Assembly (NCBI GenBank): GCA_902729315.2
Contig: LR746274.1
Coordinates: 7,892,537-7,956,536 of the forward strand
Source of the DNA: Spirodela intermedia
Lineage: Eukaryota > Streptophyta > Magnoliopsida > Alismatales > Araceae
DNA length: 64,000 nucleotides
Direction: 5' to 3'
Part shown: positions 23,252 to 33,829 of the stretch, piece by piece
Numbering within the stretch: the stretch's first letter is position 1
Layout: each line of letters opens with the position of its first letter
The notes under the pieces: model-generated
What the model was told of the DNA's origin: nothing
The model's input: the letters and a program-made list of their open reading frames with translations, nothing else
The model's database searches: none
Translations under genes and position numbers: made by a program

Positions 23252-24487
23252 ATGGCCTCCGCCGCCTTCTCCTTCCCGGCGGCGCCGCCGGCGATGGAGA
23301 GCAGGATATGGCGGCGGCTGCCGGAGAAGCTCCTGGAGAGAGTTCTCGCCTTCCTGCCGCCGGCGGCCTTCTTCCGGGCCAGAGCCGTCTGCCGACGATG
23401 GTACGCCCTCCTCTTCTCCGACGCCTTCCTGGAGCTGCAGCTCCGCCTGTCCCCCCGCCGCCGGTGGCTCCTCTTCTTCCAGCACGACCTCCCGGCGAGC
23501 TTCGTCTACTCCGGCGAACCCGCGGCGGCGGCGCCGCCCCCCCGCCACGGCCTCCTCTTCGACCCCGACGAGTTCCGCTGGCGGCGCCTCCCCTTCGACG
23601 CCGTCGTCCCGCCGGACTTTTACCCCGCCGCCTCCTCCGGTGGCCTCCTCTGCTGGCTCCCCCTCTGCCCCGGCCCCAAGCCGCTACTCCTCTGCAACCC
23701 GCTCTCCCGGCTGGCGTTGCAGCCGCCCCCCTCCCTCCGCCACCGCCTTCTCCCCTCCGTGGGTTTCGCCGTCGGCGAGACCTCCCTCGTCGTGCTCCTA
23801 GCCGGTGATGACCTCATCTCCCCCTTCGCCGTCAAGAACCTCACCGCCGAGCGCCTCCTCATCGACGGTCTCAGCGGCCGGTACACCCCGTGGGGGGCCC
23901 CGGCGGCGCCACCGCCCCGCCTCTGCAACCTCCCCTCTGGCCGAATGATCTTCCACGGCGGCAGCTTCTTCTGCATGAGCCACAGTCCCTTTGCTGTGCT
24001 CTCCTACGACATCGCCGGCGACGTTTGGAAGAAATTGCAGGCCCCCATGAAGAGGTTCCTCCGTTCCCCGAGCCTGGTGGAGCTCGCCGGAGGCGTGGCG
24101 ATGGTGGCGGCGGTGGAGAAGAGGAAGCTGGCGGTGCCGAGGAGCGTGAGGGTGTGGGGGTTGAAGGAGGGGGGTTGGGCGGAGGTGGAGAGGATGCCGG
24201 CGGCGGTGCACGAGGAGTTCGCGGCGGAGGAGAGGGGGAGGGGGTTTGAGGCGGTGGGGGAGGGGGGGACGGTGGCGATAACGATCAGGGGGTCCGGTGC
24301 CGTGCTGGTGTTCGAGCTCCGGCGGAGGGAGTGGCGGTGGCTGCCGGCGTGCCCGTTGCTCCGCAATGGCGCCGCCTGCGGCGGTGGCGGAGGGCTGCGC
24401 GGGTTTGCGTTCGAGCCCCGCCTAGCCACCCCCGCCCTGGGGCTGCTCCAGGCGGCTCCGCCGACGCCGTTCCCTTTCCAGGGTTAG
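23252..24487 (+). CDS. UFO: UNUSUAL FLORAL ORGANS (UFO/FIM) F-box protein
   Basis: A single 411-residue exon, the usual intron-less structure and length of UFO/FIMBRIATA orthologues. The F-box spans residues about 18-62 (RIWRRLPEKLLERVLAFLPP, then VCRRWYALLFSD). The C-terminal propeller-like part keeps family blocks: AGDDLISPFAVKNL, LPSGRMIFHGGSFFCM, SPFAVLSYDIAGDVW, APMKRFLRSPSLVEL, FAAEERGRGFEAVGE and LRGFAFEPRLATPALGLL. In known plants UFO is the substrate adaptor of an SCF (ASK1-CUL1) complex and a co-factor of LEAFY, activating AP3 for petals and stamens. The start at 23252 is chosen because it follows the TATA box and gives a short lead like other UFOs; a second Met at residue 15 is possible. 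The gene is very GC-rich. Codon endings shift from C-rich to G-rich near 24060. Confidence 0.95.
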   Translation: MASAAFSFPAAPPAMESRIWRRLPEKLLERVLAFLPPAAFFRARAVCRRWYALLFSDAFLELQLRLSPRRRWLLFFQHDLPASFVYSGEPAAAAPPPRHGLLFDPDEFRWRRLPFDAVVPPDFYPAASSGGLLCWLPLCPGPKPLLLCNPLSRLALQPPPSLRHRLLPSVGFAVGETSLVVLLAGDDLISPFAVKNLTAERLLIDGLSGRYTPWGAPAAPPPRLCNLPSGRMIFHGGSFFCMSHSPFAVLSYDIAGDVWKKLQAPMKRFLRSPSLVELAGGVAMVAAVEKRKLAVPRSVRVWGLKEGGWAEVERMPAAVHEEFAAEERGRGFEAVGEGGTVAITIRGSGAVLVFELRRREWRWLPACPLLRNGAACGGGGGLRGFAFEPRLATPALGLLQAAPPTPFPFQG

Positions 24488-24647
24488 CTGCTCTGCCGCA
24501 GTGGGGCTCCTCCAGCCGGCCCCGCCGCGCTTCCCTCCCGCTCCTCACGACCACCAGCATGCCAAGGAGCCCATTGGAGAGAGAGAGTGATACCCACTTG
24601 TGATTTAAAAAGGCTGGTGAGCGCAAATGTTACAGAGGTTCCCACTG

Positions 24648-24682
<35 letters not shown>

Positions 24683-25458
24683 TGGCTTATGGATTGTAAT
24701 GGGAGCGAGTGACTAAATTTTGTGTAATTTCTAGATAGCAGCATCCTCCCCCACCGCCATGCCAAGGAAGGAGCTCGACGCAGACAGAGAACACAGAAGA
24801 GAGAGAGAGAGAGAGAGAGAGCTGACGGTAAGGGTGGGTGACCGACTGAATTATGGGTGTTTCCTACATAGCAGCTTCCCCCTCCCCCACCGCAAGCATG
24901 CCAAGGAAGGAGCTCGACGCAGACAGAGAACACATCAGCTAGTGAGAGAAATAGAAAGAGGGAGAGAGAGAGAGAGAGACCCATTTGTGATTTAAGAAGG
25001 CTTGTGAGCGCAACTGTTACAGAGATACCAAGTAGTGGATGGAGAGAGGGAGAGAGGAAGAGAGAGGTCGGACTTATGGATTGTAAGGAGACTGACTGAC
25101 TGAATTATGGTTGTCTTCTTCTCCGGCGTCGGCGGCGGGCGGGAGCTCCGACCATGCGAGTCCACTGAAATCATCGCATTTCGTGTACAGAGACGGAGTA
25201 TCAGAGCACGTTTTCCCTTTGTTTCTGTGTAATGTTCGATCAAATCCGTCTCTGCAAATAAATGAGGGGGAGGCTTATAGCATTCCTAGAGAGAGAAAGA
25301 GAGAGAAGAGGTCCGTCCAATAGGGGGGACTACATAAACGCGAGAGAGAGAGAGAGAGAAAGAGAGAGACGCAGAGGGGGGGTTGAAAGTGAGAAAGGGA
25401 GAGGGTGGGAGAGAAGAAAGAGAGGAAGAGAGAGAGAGAGAGAGACTCAGACCTGGTT
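24488..25458. repeat. UFO-ERG convergent intergenic region, complex tandem repeat
   Basis: Both genes end here. The phrase CATGCCAAGGA recurs at about 24557, 24758 and 24898, the last two followed by AGGAGCTCGACGCAGACAGA. A second phrase, TTTGTGATTTAA...AGGCT...GTGAGCGCAA, occurs near 24597 and 24984. It is therefore a nested repeat of about 140 and 390 bp with GA tracts (24651-24680, 24800-24822, 24963-24979, 25034-25066, 25342-25375, 25430-25444). Terminators are not identifiable by eye. Confidence 0.8.
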
Positions 25459-25577
25459 TCATGCGCCACGGGGCCGAGCGACTCGGACCTGAAGAACGAG
25501 ATGAACGTCCCTCTTGAAGATGGACCTCAGCTCTTCGTTGGCCTCGATGCCTATTCTTCTGCGTGTTTGAAGGCATT

Positions 25578-25627
<50 letters not shown>

Positions 25628-28600
25628 AAAAAGGAGGGGAAGGAAGTAGAGAAATGAGAGCGAGAAAAAGTAACCAGGAAAACAGAGCAGACAGTAAATA
25701 GGGGAGAGAGAGAGAGAAAGAGAGAGAGGACTAAAAACCAGAAAAGGGCCGCAGAAAATTAATCGACCCGAAAAGGGAAGAATTAAAGTTACCCAATTTT
25801 AGATCCGTTCTTTCCGACGAGAATCTGACGCTGGCTCTGCTTCGGCGTGATGAAATGCTGCTCCACCCTGAGAGATCCGTCCCTCAGCTCCTTCCAATCC
25901 ATCAGCCGATGCTCAATCACGTACGGAATCTCCTGCAACCCCAGCAGCTTCATCATCATATCTACAAACATCATATTTAATGATATATTCACGAACGCAT
26001 ATGGTTTTTCTAACTGATTAATTCAAAAACTATCCGCAACCAGAACATGATCTTAGATGGTATATTTATGGATTGATATAGTTTCCCAAGTGATTAATTA
26101 AAAAATATCAAACACCTGATGGATGTAGTGATTCATTATTAAGCATATAAACATGGTATCATATAAACACCTGATGGATGTAGTGAAACCGCAGCAGTTT
26201 CATCAAGCATTTATCATATAAACATGATCTTAGATGATATATTTATGGATTGATATAGTTTCCCAAGTGATTAATTAAAAAATATCAAACACCTGATGGA
26301 TGTAGTGATTCATTATTAAGCATATAAACATGGTATCAAATGATATTTTTTATGGATCATATGGTTTCCGAAGTGATTAATTAAAAAAATATCAAGCACC
26401 TGTTGGACAAACATGATATTAAATGATATACTTATGGATTGATATAGTTTCTCGAGTGATACATGAAAAAAACATCAAGCACCTGATGGATGTAGTGATC
26501 CATTAAGCATATAAACAAACATAATATTGCATTATATATTATTTATGGATTGATATAGTTTCCAGAATAATTAATTAAAAAAATATCAAGCACCTGATGG
26601 ATGTAGTGGAGCATCTTCTCTCGGACCACCTCCAGAGAGATGCTCTTCATCAGTTCTTCACTCATCACTGCGCGTTCTTCCTCCCAGGGTCGTCTGACGG
26701 CCTGCACACGACGAAACGAAGGTATTCCGTGTTAGGAATGTCTAGATTAGGGTTTGAGTAGAAAAAGCTTCGTAGGAAACGGAAGCAGGATCGTTGAAAA
26801 ATCATAGAACGTAACCAGGATTTAAGGAGACGTCCCAAACCCAATTATTGGCTAGAAAAATCCATGGCCATGGAAAAAGAATTAATTCAGAAAAAACATT
26901 TTAATCATACACCTTGACTCAGCATCTCCTTCCAAGATTACGCTCCCATTTAAGTAATAATATGGATCCATGTTCTGGATTGAGGCCAATTATGTTGAAA
27001 ATGGTGAACACATTTTCAGGCAGCTTGAGAGAATTTCTCAATCTGATGGAAAGTGCATTCCAGGACTATCGGAGAAGAATGATGAGCAAATCTAGCACAC
27101 AGTAATCAAGATATATGAGGAAAATACTAAGATGACAACCCGTTTAGCTTTGCGGAATAGATATCTGTTATGATTACCCTACCACTCAAGAGATTCAATA
27201 TTTAATGTGAGAGAAGCAATTGAAGAGTGAACAATGTAAGAACATGCCTGCTCCATCAAATACTGAGTGAGGTCCCGCACACCCGAACCTTTGAGGCCAG
27301 AGAGCATGAAGTATCTGCAACACAAATGGAGAAAATAAAAACCGAGATTATGCATACTTCCTGTAAATTCTTGGCAAAGCCCTGAAATTAATTTTTGAAT
27401 TATTCTAGATCAAAAGAGCAGCAATGGCGAACATCATACTCAGTTGAATGGCATCCTTCCTAAAATATATGCGCTAAAAGTTATATCCGAGGAAGAAGCT
27501 TGAAGAAACATTCTTAGAACTTGGATGGATGAATTCATGGAAGTGCCCTCTGAAAAGAAATATTAGAAGCAAAGATAGTACCAGCGGTTCGAGATCCATC
27601 TATCTTAGAATGAACTCCAGACGTTTTCAACATCTTTTTCTATTTCCCAAAAAAAATCGTTCCCATCATCTCTTTACGCTATGACAAATCCACAATCATT
27701 CTGACATTAATTTCTAATTCTGGAAACAATCCCAGATATAAAATGAGGGAGGGAGATGATCTGTATGAAAGTAAAGAGCCATCATTTCAGGCAATCTGAG
27801 AAATAATCTCTAACACAGCCTTGAAACTGCCCCATTTTATGTCCATAAAAAAAAAACTCTTCCTATCACCCCGTAATGCTATAACATTCCACATTCATTC
27901 TGAGATTAATTTCTAATTCTGGAAACAATCTCAGACACAAACTGTGGAGAGTGATACCTATGAAAGAAAACGGCTATCATTCAATCTTTGTTGCAAAGTT
28001 CAAAGAGGAAATGCAAATATATGAGGAAAAGTCAGTACCTTTCATATCCTGGAAGATCTCCGAATTCTTTAGCGACCTTCAACAAGTCTTTCTTGTCCTC
28101 CACCAGATCAACCTTATTCATGCATAGAATTCTTCGCTGTTTAGGCTGCTTGTTCTCGCCCAGAAGTTTAATCAACTTAGTTACCCTTTTGTCTGGTCTG
28201 CAAACAAAAATGTTACCAGTCAACAGGGGATCGGTCCATAAAAGAGCTAAAACCATGACAAAGAAAATATAAAGGCCACCTTCAGGAGAAAGGTGTGATG
28301 ATTCCCAGTTATAATAACACATGACAACAGAACACTTGGCAGTACTAAGCAACTTCTATAGAAATGTACCAAATCACTCTTCCAGACCCCATATTTTGAG
28401 CTGATAACACCCCATATGAGGCATACTGACCTTGTCAAAGAATATTTTGAGGATATTCTGAGGACTTTTAAACGATAATGCAATCAGACCAGTACTTGAA
28501 TACAGCCAGTTTTTTTTTTTAAAAGATGAAAACAATCCTGTTAATTTTTTGAAAAAGAAAGACGCATGTCCCAGTCTGAGTAGGCAAGGGCATTATCCAA

Positions 28601-31600
28601 TGTGGGAGAAAATAAGACTTCTAATTTCATAGTCCTCTGATAATAGGATAGCACTTCCCATCAAAAATGAATGCTAAATTGAGCTTGTCTAGAATGTTCC
28701 TTTTCTGAGAGCTCATTGTTCTTTCTTTTTTTTTCTGCATCACTTTAAAGATAATTCTAGAAATATTTTGGAAAATTATAATACAGTAATGAAATATAGA
28801 GGGTACAGGTACAATGGACAATATTTTGGAAAATCATAATATAGTAATGTTCCATTTCGGAAAGCTGATTGTTCTTTTTTCTTTGCATCTCTTTAAAGAA
28901 AATTCTAGACAATATTCTGGAAAATCAGAAAATCATAAAATATAGTACTGAAATATACAGGATAATAATTTGCCCCAACGGTAAGTTATACTTTGAACGG
29001 ATTCAAATGATGAAACAAATCGAATATGACTAGGTGAATAACACATCAAATAACAGAGAGTTGAGGAAAAGAAAATACATAAACTATTAGCAAGTTCGAA
29101 CAACTTTACGCTGTAAGATGCCTGTGGACATCAAAAAGCACAATAAGAAGATCATAGCAGTCAATATATTTCCATGCACTTTCCACTCGAAGTTTGACAT
29201 CATTCTTGTAAGGATATCCACGATGTCCTAACATAAGCCCTGGAGTATCAAAGAAACACTGCAGAAATTGAATTAGTACAATATTTGATCAGATATTCAG
29301 GAAATTACATCTACCATCCAAATGTCATTATCTGAGAGTGGTTTATTCCTATAGAGATAAATGGAATAATCATACGAAGAAAGTACTTTTTGAAGGTAAT
29401 TAATTGTTTCACTCTTATTGCTGTAGGATTTCACCCACTTCGAGGGGCATATTTTTGAAGAAGATTCCCCACCCTCGGACTACTTGGCCACTTTCCTCTA
29501 CGCTTTAATATTTTCCGGAATCTAGGAGCCACTTATGTTGCTTCATCCAGAAGAATCACTTGATGGAAGTTTCACTCAAGTTGGGAGGATTATTGGCGAA
29601 ATAGTCTAAATGACACAATTGGATAGTCTTCCCGGTAACAGGCATACAGATCATTAATCAAACCTCCATACTATGATGTGATCTGACATCTATTATTTTC
29701 TCACAAAAAAATTCGTCGTAAATACCAACAAAGTGGTTACTTTGGTTTCTGGAAAATAGAAGAGTAACAGCGTGCATATGCATCAAATAAATTAGCAATT
29801 GTAGCAATTTTTTGAGAGGCATAGTCCCGTACATTATATTTTAGTGAGCAGATCAACAGAGAATATATTAGCAGGAGGTAACTGGAAATGAAAAACATTA
29901 CAAGAATTATGTAAAGGTAATTTCCAATAACGAGCAGACACCTTATCACATTTATAGCGCATTATCTACAATTTCATAGACGGTATTTTCGTAAAGAGAT
30001 GTCATGCAAGGATAACTAAAAAATAAGACCCCTTGAACTAAGATAAGTGCTAAATATAGATACAATGTCGGTTTCCAATTGGAAGATGCACTCGGAAGGG
30101 TATAGATTTAAAGGAGCATTCACAGCCCATGGAGAAACCTTTCATTAAGAACTCATTTTGCAAGCAGTTGTAAGAATAAATCATCAACTATTTGATGAAT
30201 AACTCATTATCCATCTATTTTTCAATTTCATCAAAACTAGCAAACACATAGGAATACATAAGAGTCTAAAAAGGGAAGCATCTTTCTTGATCTGTTCAAT
30301 TCGGCTAGCATATCTGCAATTGTTGGCTTCTCATAATAAATCAAGTTCATGACTCTTCTCTTAATCTCCCAAAAAAAATTCTATCATGAGGGGATAGAAA
30401 TAAATTGCCTTATACCTGTTTACATCCCTAGCATATCCACTTTCGAGAAAGTGTAGACGGTACCAAAGAGGGATTTGAAACCCTAACCAAGCTCTGATAC
30501 CATGTAGATGGTGGAAATCTCAATCTTCATTACTGATGGCGATCTAGGGTTCATATCCTAACCCTAGAGGCAGAGTAATGGGCCATGACATGTTTGGCCC
30601 ATTACCACCAGATGACGGTCCACTAAATGGGCTGTGACATAAGAAAGTCTAATAAGAATGACCCATTACATTTTACAAAAAGAAACTAGCATAGACAATC
30701 TACAAAGACCACATTTATCATCTAATTGTAAAGAAAAGATTTCGATATAAAATAACCTATCATCATAGATATCACATAAATGTTATTGCGAAAAAAATTC
30801 CCATTTCCCAACCTTTCAATCAAGAGAACACTAGATCGGACAAAAGCTTACAATTTGAGTGTCCCCTTTGGTCATAACTCCCAGGACTTCATGAGTTGTT
30901 GTATTCGTCTTCCTCGAAACAGCAGAAACTTTTGTTCCAACCTAAACAAGAAGACATGGGAAAGAACACGTCATCAAAATCAGAAATCCATTAACGCAAT
31001 AAACTAATTTAACATGAAAGAGGAAGAAAGTTACGCATGCCAGAGACCCAGCACGTTGTAAGCAATTAAATAAAGTTTTCCACTTGAACAGACATCCTTT
31101 GACCACGTCTGAGTATCGATCAGTGATATAGCTACCCCTGGTACCCACATTAATTCAACCGACCCCTAGAGTTGTTCAAATCCCACCATTTTCTGAAGTA
31201 TAGACAGCTGGACAAGAGGGGGAGAGCAGAACGTAATGGGCAGATTTGAAATGTCTAACATGCTAGAAAACTAAGTCTCAGCGATTGGTGTCCTACGTGA
31301 TACGATCTGGGTCAAACATACAAGCGACATGGAAAGTCTACATATTGTAGCAGCCAAAGTGGCACCATCTTTTGGGGAATTTATGTGTCTACCGGTAGAA
31401 AAATGCATATTCGTATATGTTACAACACATTGTACTCGTAAGTATCATAGGCAATCGTATTAAGATGTAATGTAAGTGATATACCAATAAATACGGTTCA
31501 AGTGCAATGTCTTTGAAGACTTGAAAGTGGACCATATGCTCATCGACGCCAAGATATTAAACAAAAACCTACCATAATTTTCAGTCTATAAGAACTCTCA

Positions 31601-32857
31601 CCAGACAATTCTGGGTTCACAGGCCCACCCTGGCAACAAGGAGATAGACTAAGGAATTACAAATCCACATCCCAGAGGAAAAGGTATCCTAAATGAAGTC
31701 AACGTCATCAATTAAATTTTTTGAAAGCTAAATTTAATAGTTGACTTAACTATTTCGGGATACAAAGGCAAGAATAAAACAGCTTTTAATATGACTCATT
31801 TGGGGAAGAAAAGGTTTGTAAATTGGGTGAACACTTCAGGATATCCCAATAGGAACTTCATGCTTAACCTTCTGCTAGCTTTAATATGCAGTGGAAAAAG
31901 AGCCACCAGTTATCAAAACTTGATTGATGAAACCACCGGGAGCAAAAACCAAACGATCCTCCTCCTTGAACGCTACACATATACAATTAGCAATCGTCTA
32001 AGAATGTGTACAAGAATGTGTACATATACAATTTGCAATCGTCTAATATTTCAATTTAATAATACGCCTTGATTGTCTAGGAATATGTACATGAGCTGCC
32101 CATACATCAACCAGATGCCCGGTTAATGGTGCAAGAAGATATGAGGATGTGTTAGGAGGAAGATGATGGTGATAGACAATGGTAAATGGAATCTCTGTAC
32201 GCCATCGAACATCAACAAAAGCAGCGAAAAAACCTTTATATGACAATAGAGCAATCTACTGACCATGTAATTCGTCAACGAAGACTTTCCGGCATTGGGC
32301 GCCCCGATGATCCCCACAGACAATGACCGTTGATCCTCCTCTTTCACGGCCCCACTCTCCTCCTCCTCCTCGTCCGGTTTCATCAAAGCTGCCTCCAGCA
32401 GCGCCCTCGCAAGCCTCCTCTTCCTCTCGTCCATCACCTCGTCCTTCCTCTCGTCCTCCACAAGATCTCCCTGCTCCCGGACAGGTTGGCACCCACCGAA
32501 TAGAACCCGATCAGCCTTATCCCTGTAGGCCCTGTCCCAGAGCGGCTCGCGAGGCGACGCCTCAGAGGTAGAAGCAGCGGAAGAGAAGGGCAGGGAATAG
32601 TCCCTGGCGTCGAAGTCGGCGGTGGAGGAGGTTCCTTCATCGGATTCATCATCATCGGTCGTGGTGTTGGCCGCTGCGCCTGCAGCACCAGGGACCCCCT
32701 CCGGCAGGGCGGAGTAGAATCTAAAGGAGTATGCAGGAAGGAGAAGGCGAGCGGCACTGCCGGCCAAATTGGTGCCCGATGAAGAGGCTGCAGGGGACAG
32801 GGCAGAGAAGGGAGTGGAACCACTGAGGAGCCTCAAAGCTCTTGCGACGCCGCTCAT
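25459..32857 (-). CDS. ERG: ERA-like GTPase ERG, mitochondrial
   Basis: Eight exons, 468 residues: 32264-32857, 30852-30941, 29110-29258, 28039-28197, 27248-27314, 26594-26701, 25793-25932 and 25459-25558. All phases agree. The N terminus is Arg/Ser/Ala-rich with RFYSA near residue 50, a likely mitochondrial presequence. GTPase motifs: G1 GAPNAGKSS (about 185-193), G2 in NTTTHEVLG, G3 DTPG (232-235), G4 NKVD (305-308), G5-like SGLKGSG. The C-terminal KH domain has GKNGSKIG (about 428-435) then GRIGIEANEELRSIF and VHLVLQV. The family binds small-subunit rRNA and helps assemble organellar ribosomes; in Antirrhinum and Arabidopsis ERG is needed for seed development. The intron after exon 5 appears to start with GC (CAG|GCATGT). 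The protein ends with a six-residue tail, ARPRGA. The start at 32857 is the first Met of the presequence; an upstream in-frame Met at 32923 is less likely. Confidence 0.95.
25559..25792 (-). repeat. Microsatellite in last ERG intron acting as pyrimidine tract
   Basis: The intron before exon 8 holds GA runs on the plus strand (about 25578-25622 and 25702-25730), so the transcript has CT runs. The tract ends just before CTAAT, a branch-point-like site about 22 nt from the acceptor CGCAG. Confidence 0.6.
25975..26610 (-). repeat. Tandem repeats in ERG intron 6 that include the exon 6 donor site
   Basis: The exon 6 end plus donor, CACTACATCCATCAG|GTG in transcript sense, is at 26591-26608. The same phrase recurs inside the intron at 26113-26130, 26168-26185, 26290-26307 and 26480-26497, with a decayed copy near 26398. 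Between them a phrase TTTATGGATTGATATAGTTTC recurs (about 26066, 26244, 26428, 26546). Spacing varies from about 55 to 190 bp. Every good copy keeps the GTG donor. Confidence 0.85.
30491..30672 (-). mobile_element. LTR and primer-site remnant in ERG intron 2
   Basis: On the minus strand, TGGTATCAGAGC (30491-30502) is a tRNA-Met type primer site. It is preceded by an LTR-like stretch ending ATCTACA and including GGCCCATTACTCTGCC and CCTAGATCGCC. No coding part follows on the downstream side, so it is a truncated or non-autonomous Copia-like insertion in the same direction as ERG. Confidence 0.5.
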
Positions 32858-33829
32858 CTCACTCCAGCACCACCAAGCGGGCCTGTCTCTCTCTGGCAAG
32901 GAGGACGGCCGCCGCCGCCGCAACGGCTAGTTTTGGGGGGCCGGCGGCAGAGGAGCGGCAGCAGAAGCTGAGCAGAGAGGAGACCTCGCGGGTTCAGTGT
33001 AGGGGTTTAAGGGCAAGACGACCGAGTTGACCCGCCGTCCCGACTCCGAGCTCACTCGGCCGAGTCAGCCACATACACACCGCCTGTCTAAAACCAAGAG
33101 TCCTAAGGCTTTTCCCCAACTTATTTTTATTTAAAGGACTAAATTCATCATTTATTTTCCATTCAAGTTTCTTCCGCCCCTTATAAGATATTTATTTTTT
33201 ACCCCCGCGCATAATTTTTGTTTTCTCAAAATCCTTATATCTGCATATCTACCAAAATTATGACCTTATAATCAGCTCTAGAAGTAATTTTAGCCCAAAT
33301 AATTTCAATTACCTCATTGCCATATCTATGCATTTATGGCCATTACATGGGGCATGGGGGCATATGTTTAAATCCAAGGCAAAAATGATAATTTTTATGG
33401 CCAAAAATATTTGCAAAAATGGGTCAAACTAGCTTAAGATTATTGAGGAGATATTGATACATTGTCTAGCAGTTTATAGAGTGTGCCTTTACTTTTCTAC
33501 CTTTTAAAAAAATATTATAAAGTCAAGGGTTTGGATTAAATTGTCGGCTTAACCAAGGACTAATAGTGGAAACTAAACTATGAACTGATGGTAATTTTCT
33601 TGTGGTGAAAATCTCTTAATTGTGATTTATTTTCTCAAAGAGGTAGTAAGGGAATGAAGATATTATATATTTTTTGTGTGGATATAAATATAATAATAGT
33701 ACTATTGCTTCTATTTCAAATATAAATACTTTATTGAGGCATTAAATATGAATGAAAATTAGCTTGAGAAAGAGTGGTTGCTCTGTCTCGAGGTTTGGAT
33801 CAGGTTTCTGCTGCTAGAAGAGAGCTTTG
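32858..33829. promoter_or_regulatory. ERG upstream region
   Basis: GC-rich for about 200 bp upstream of the start (likely 5' UTR and core promoter on the minus strand), then AT-rich. No TATA box is clear. No other gene is seen. Confidence 0.4.

Noticed and set aside
23192-24429. Several long open frames antisense to, and in other frames of, the UFO exon
   Set aside because: They are low-complexity (Arg, Pro, Gly, Ala-rich) shadows caused by the GC-rich third positions of UFO. None resembles a known protein.
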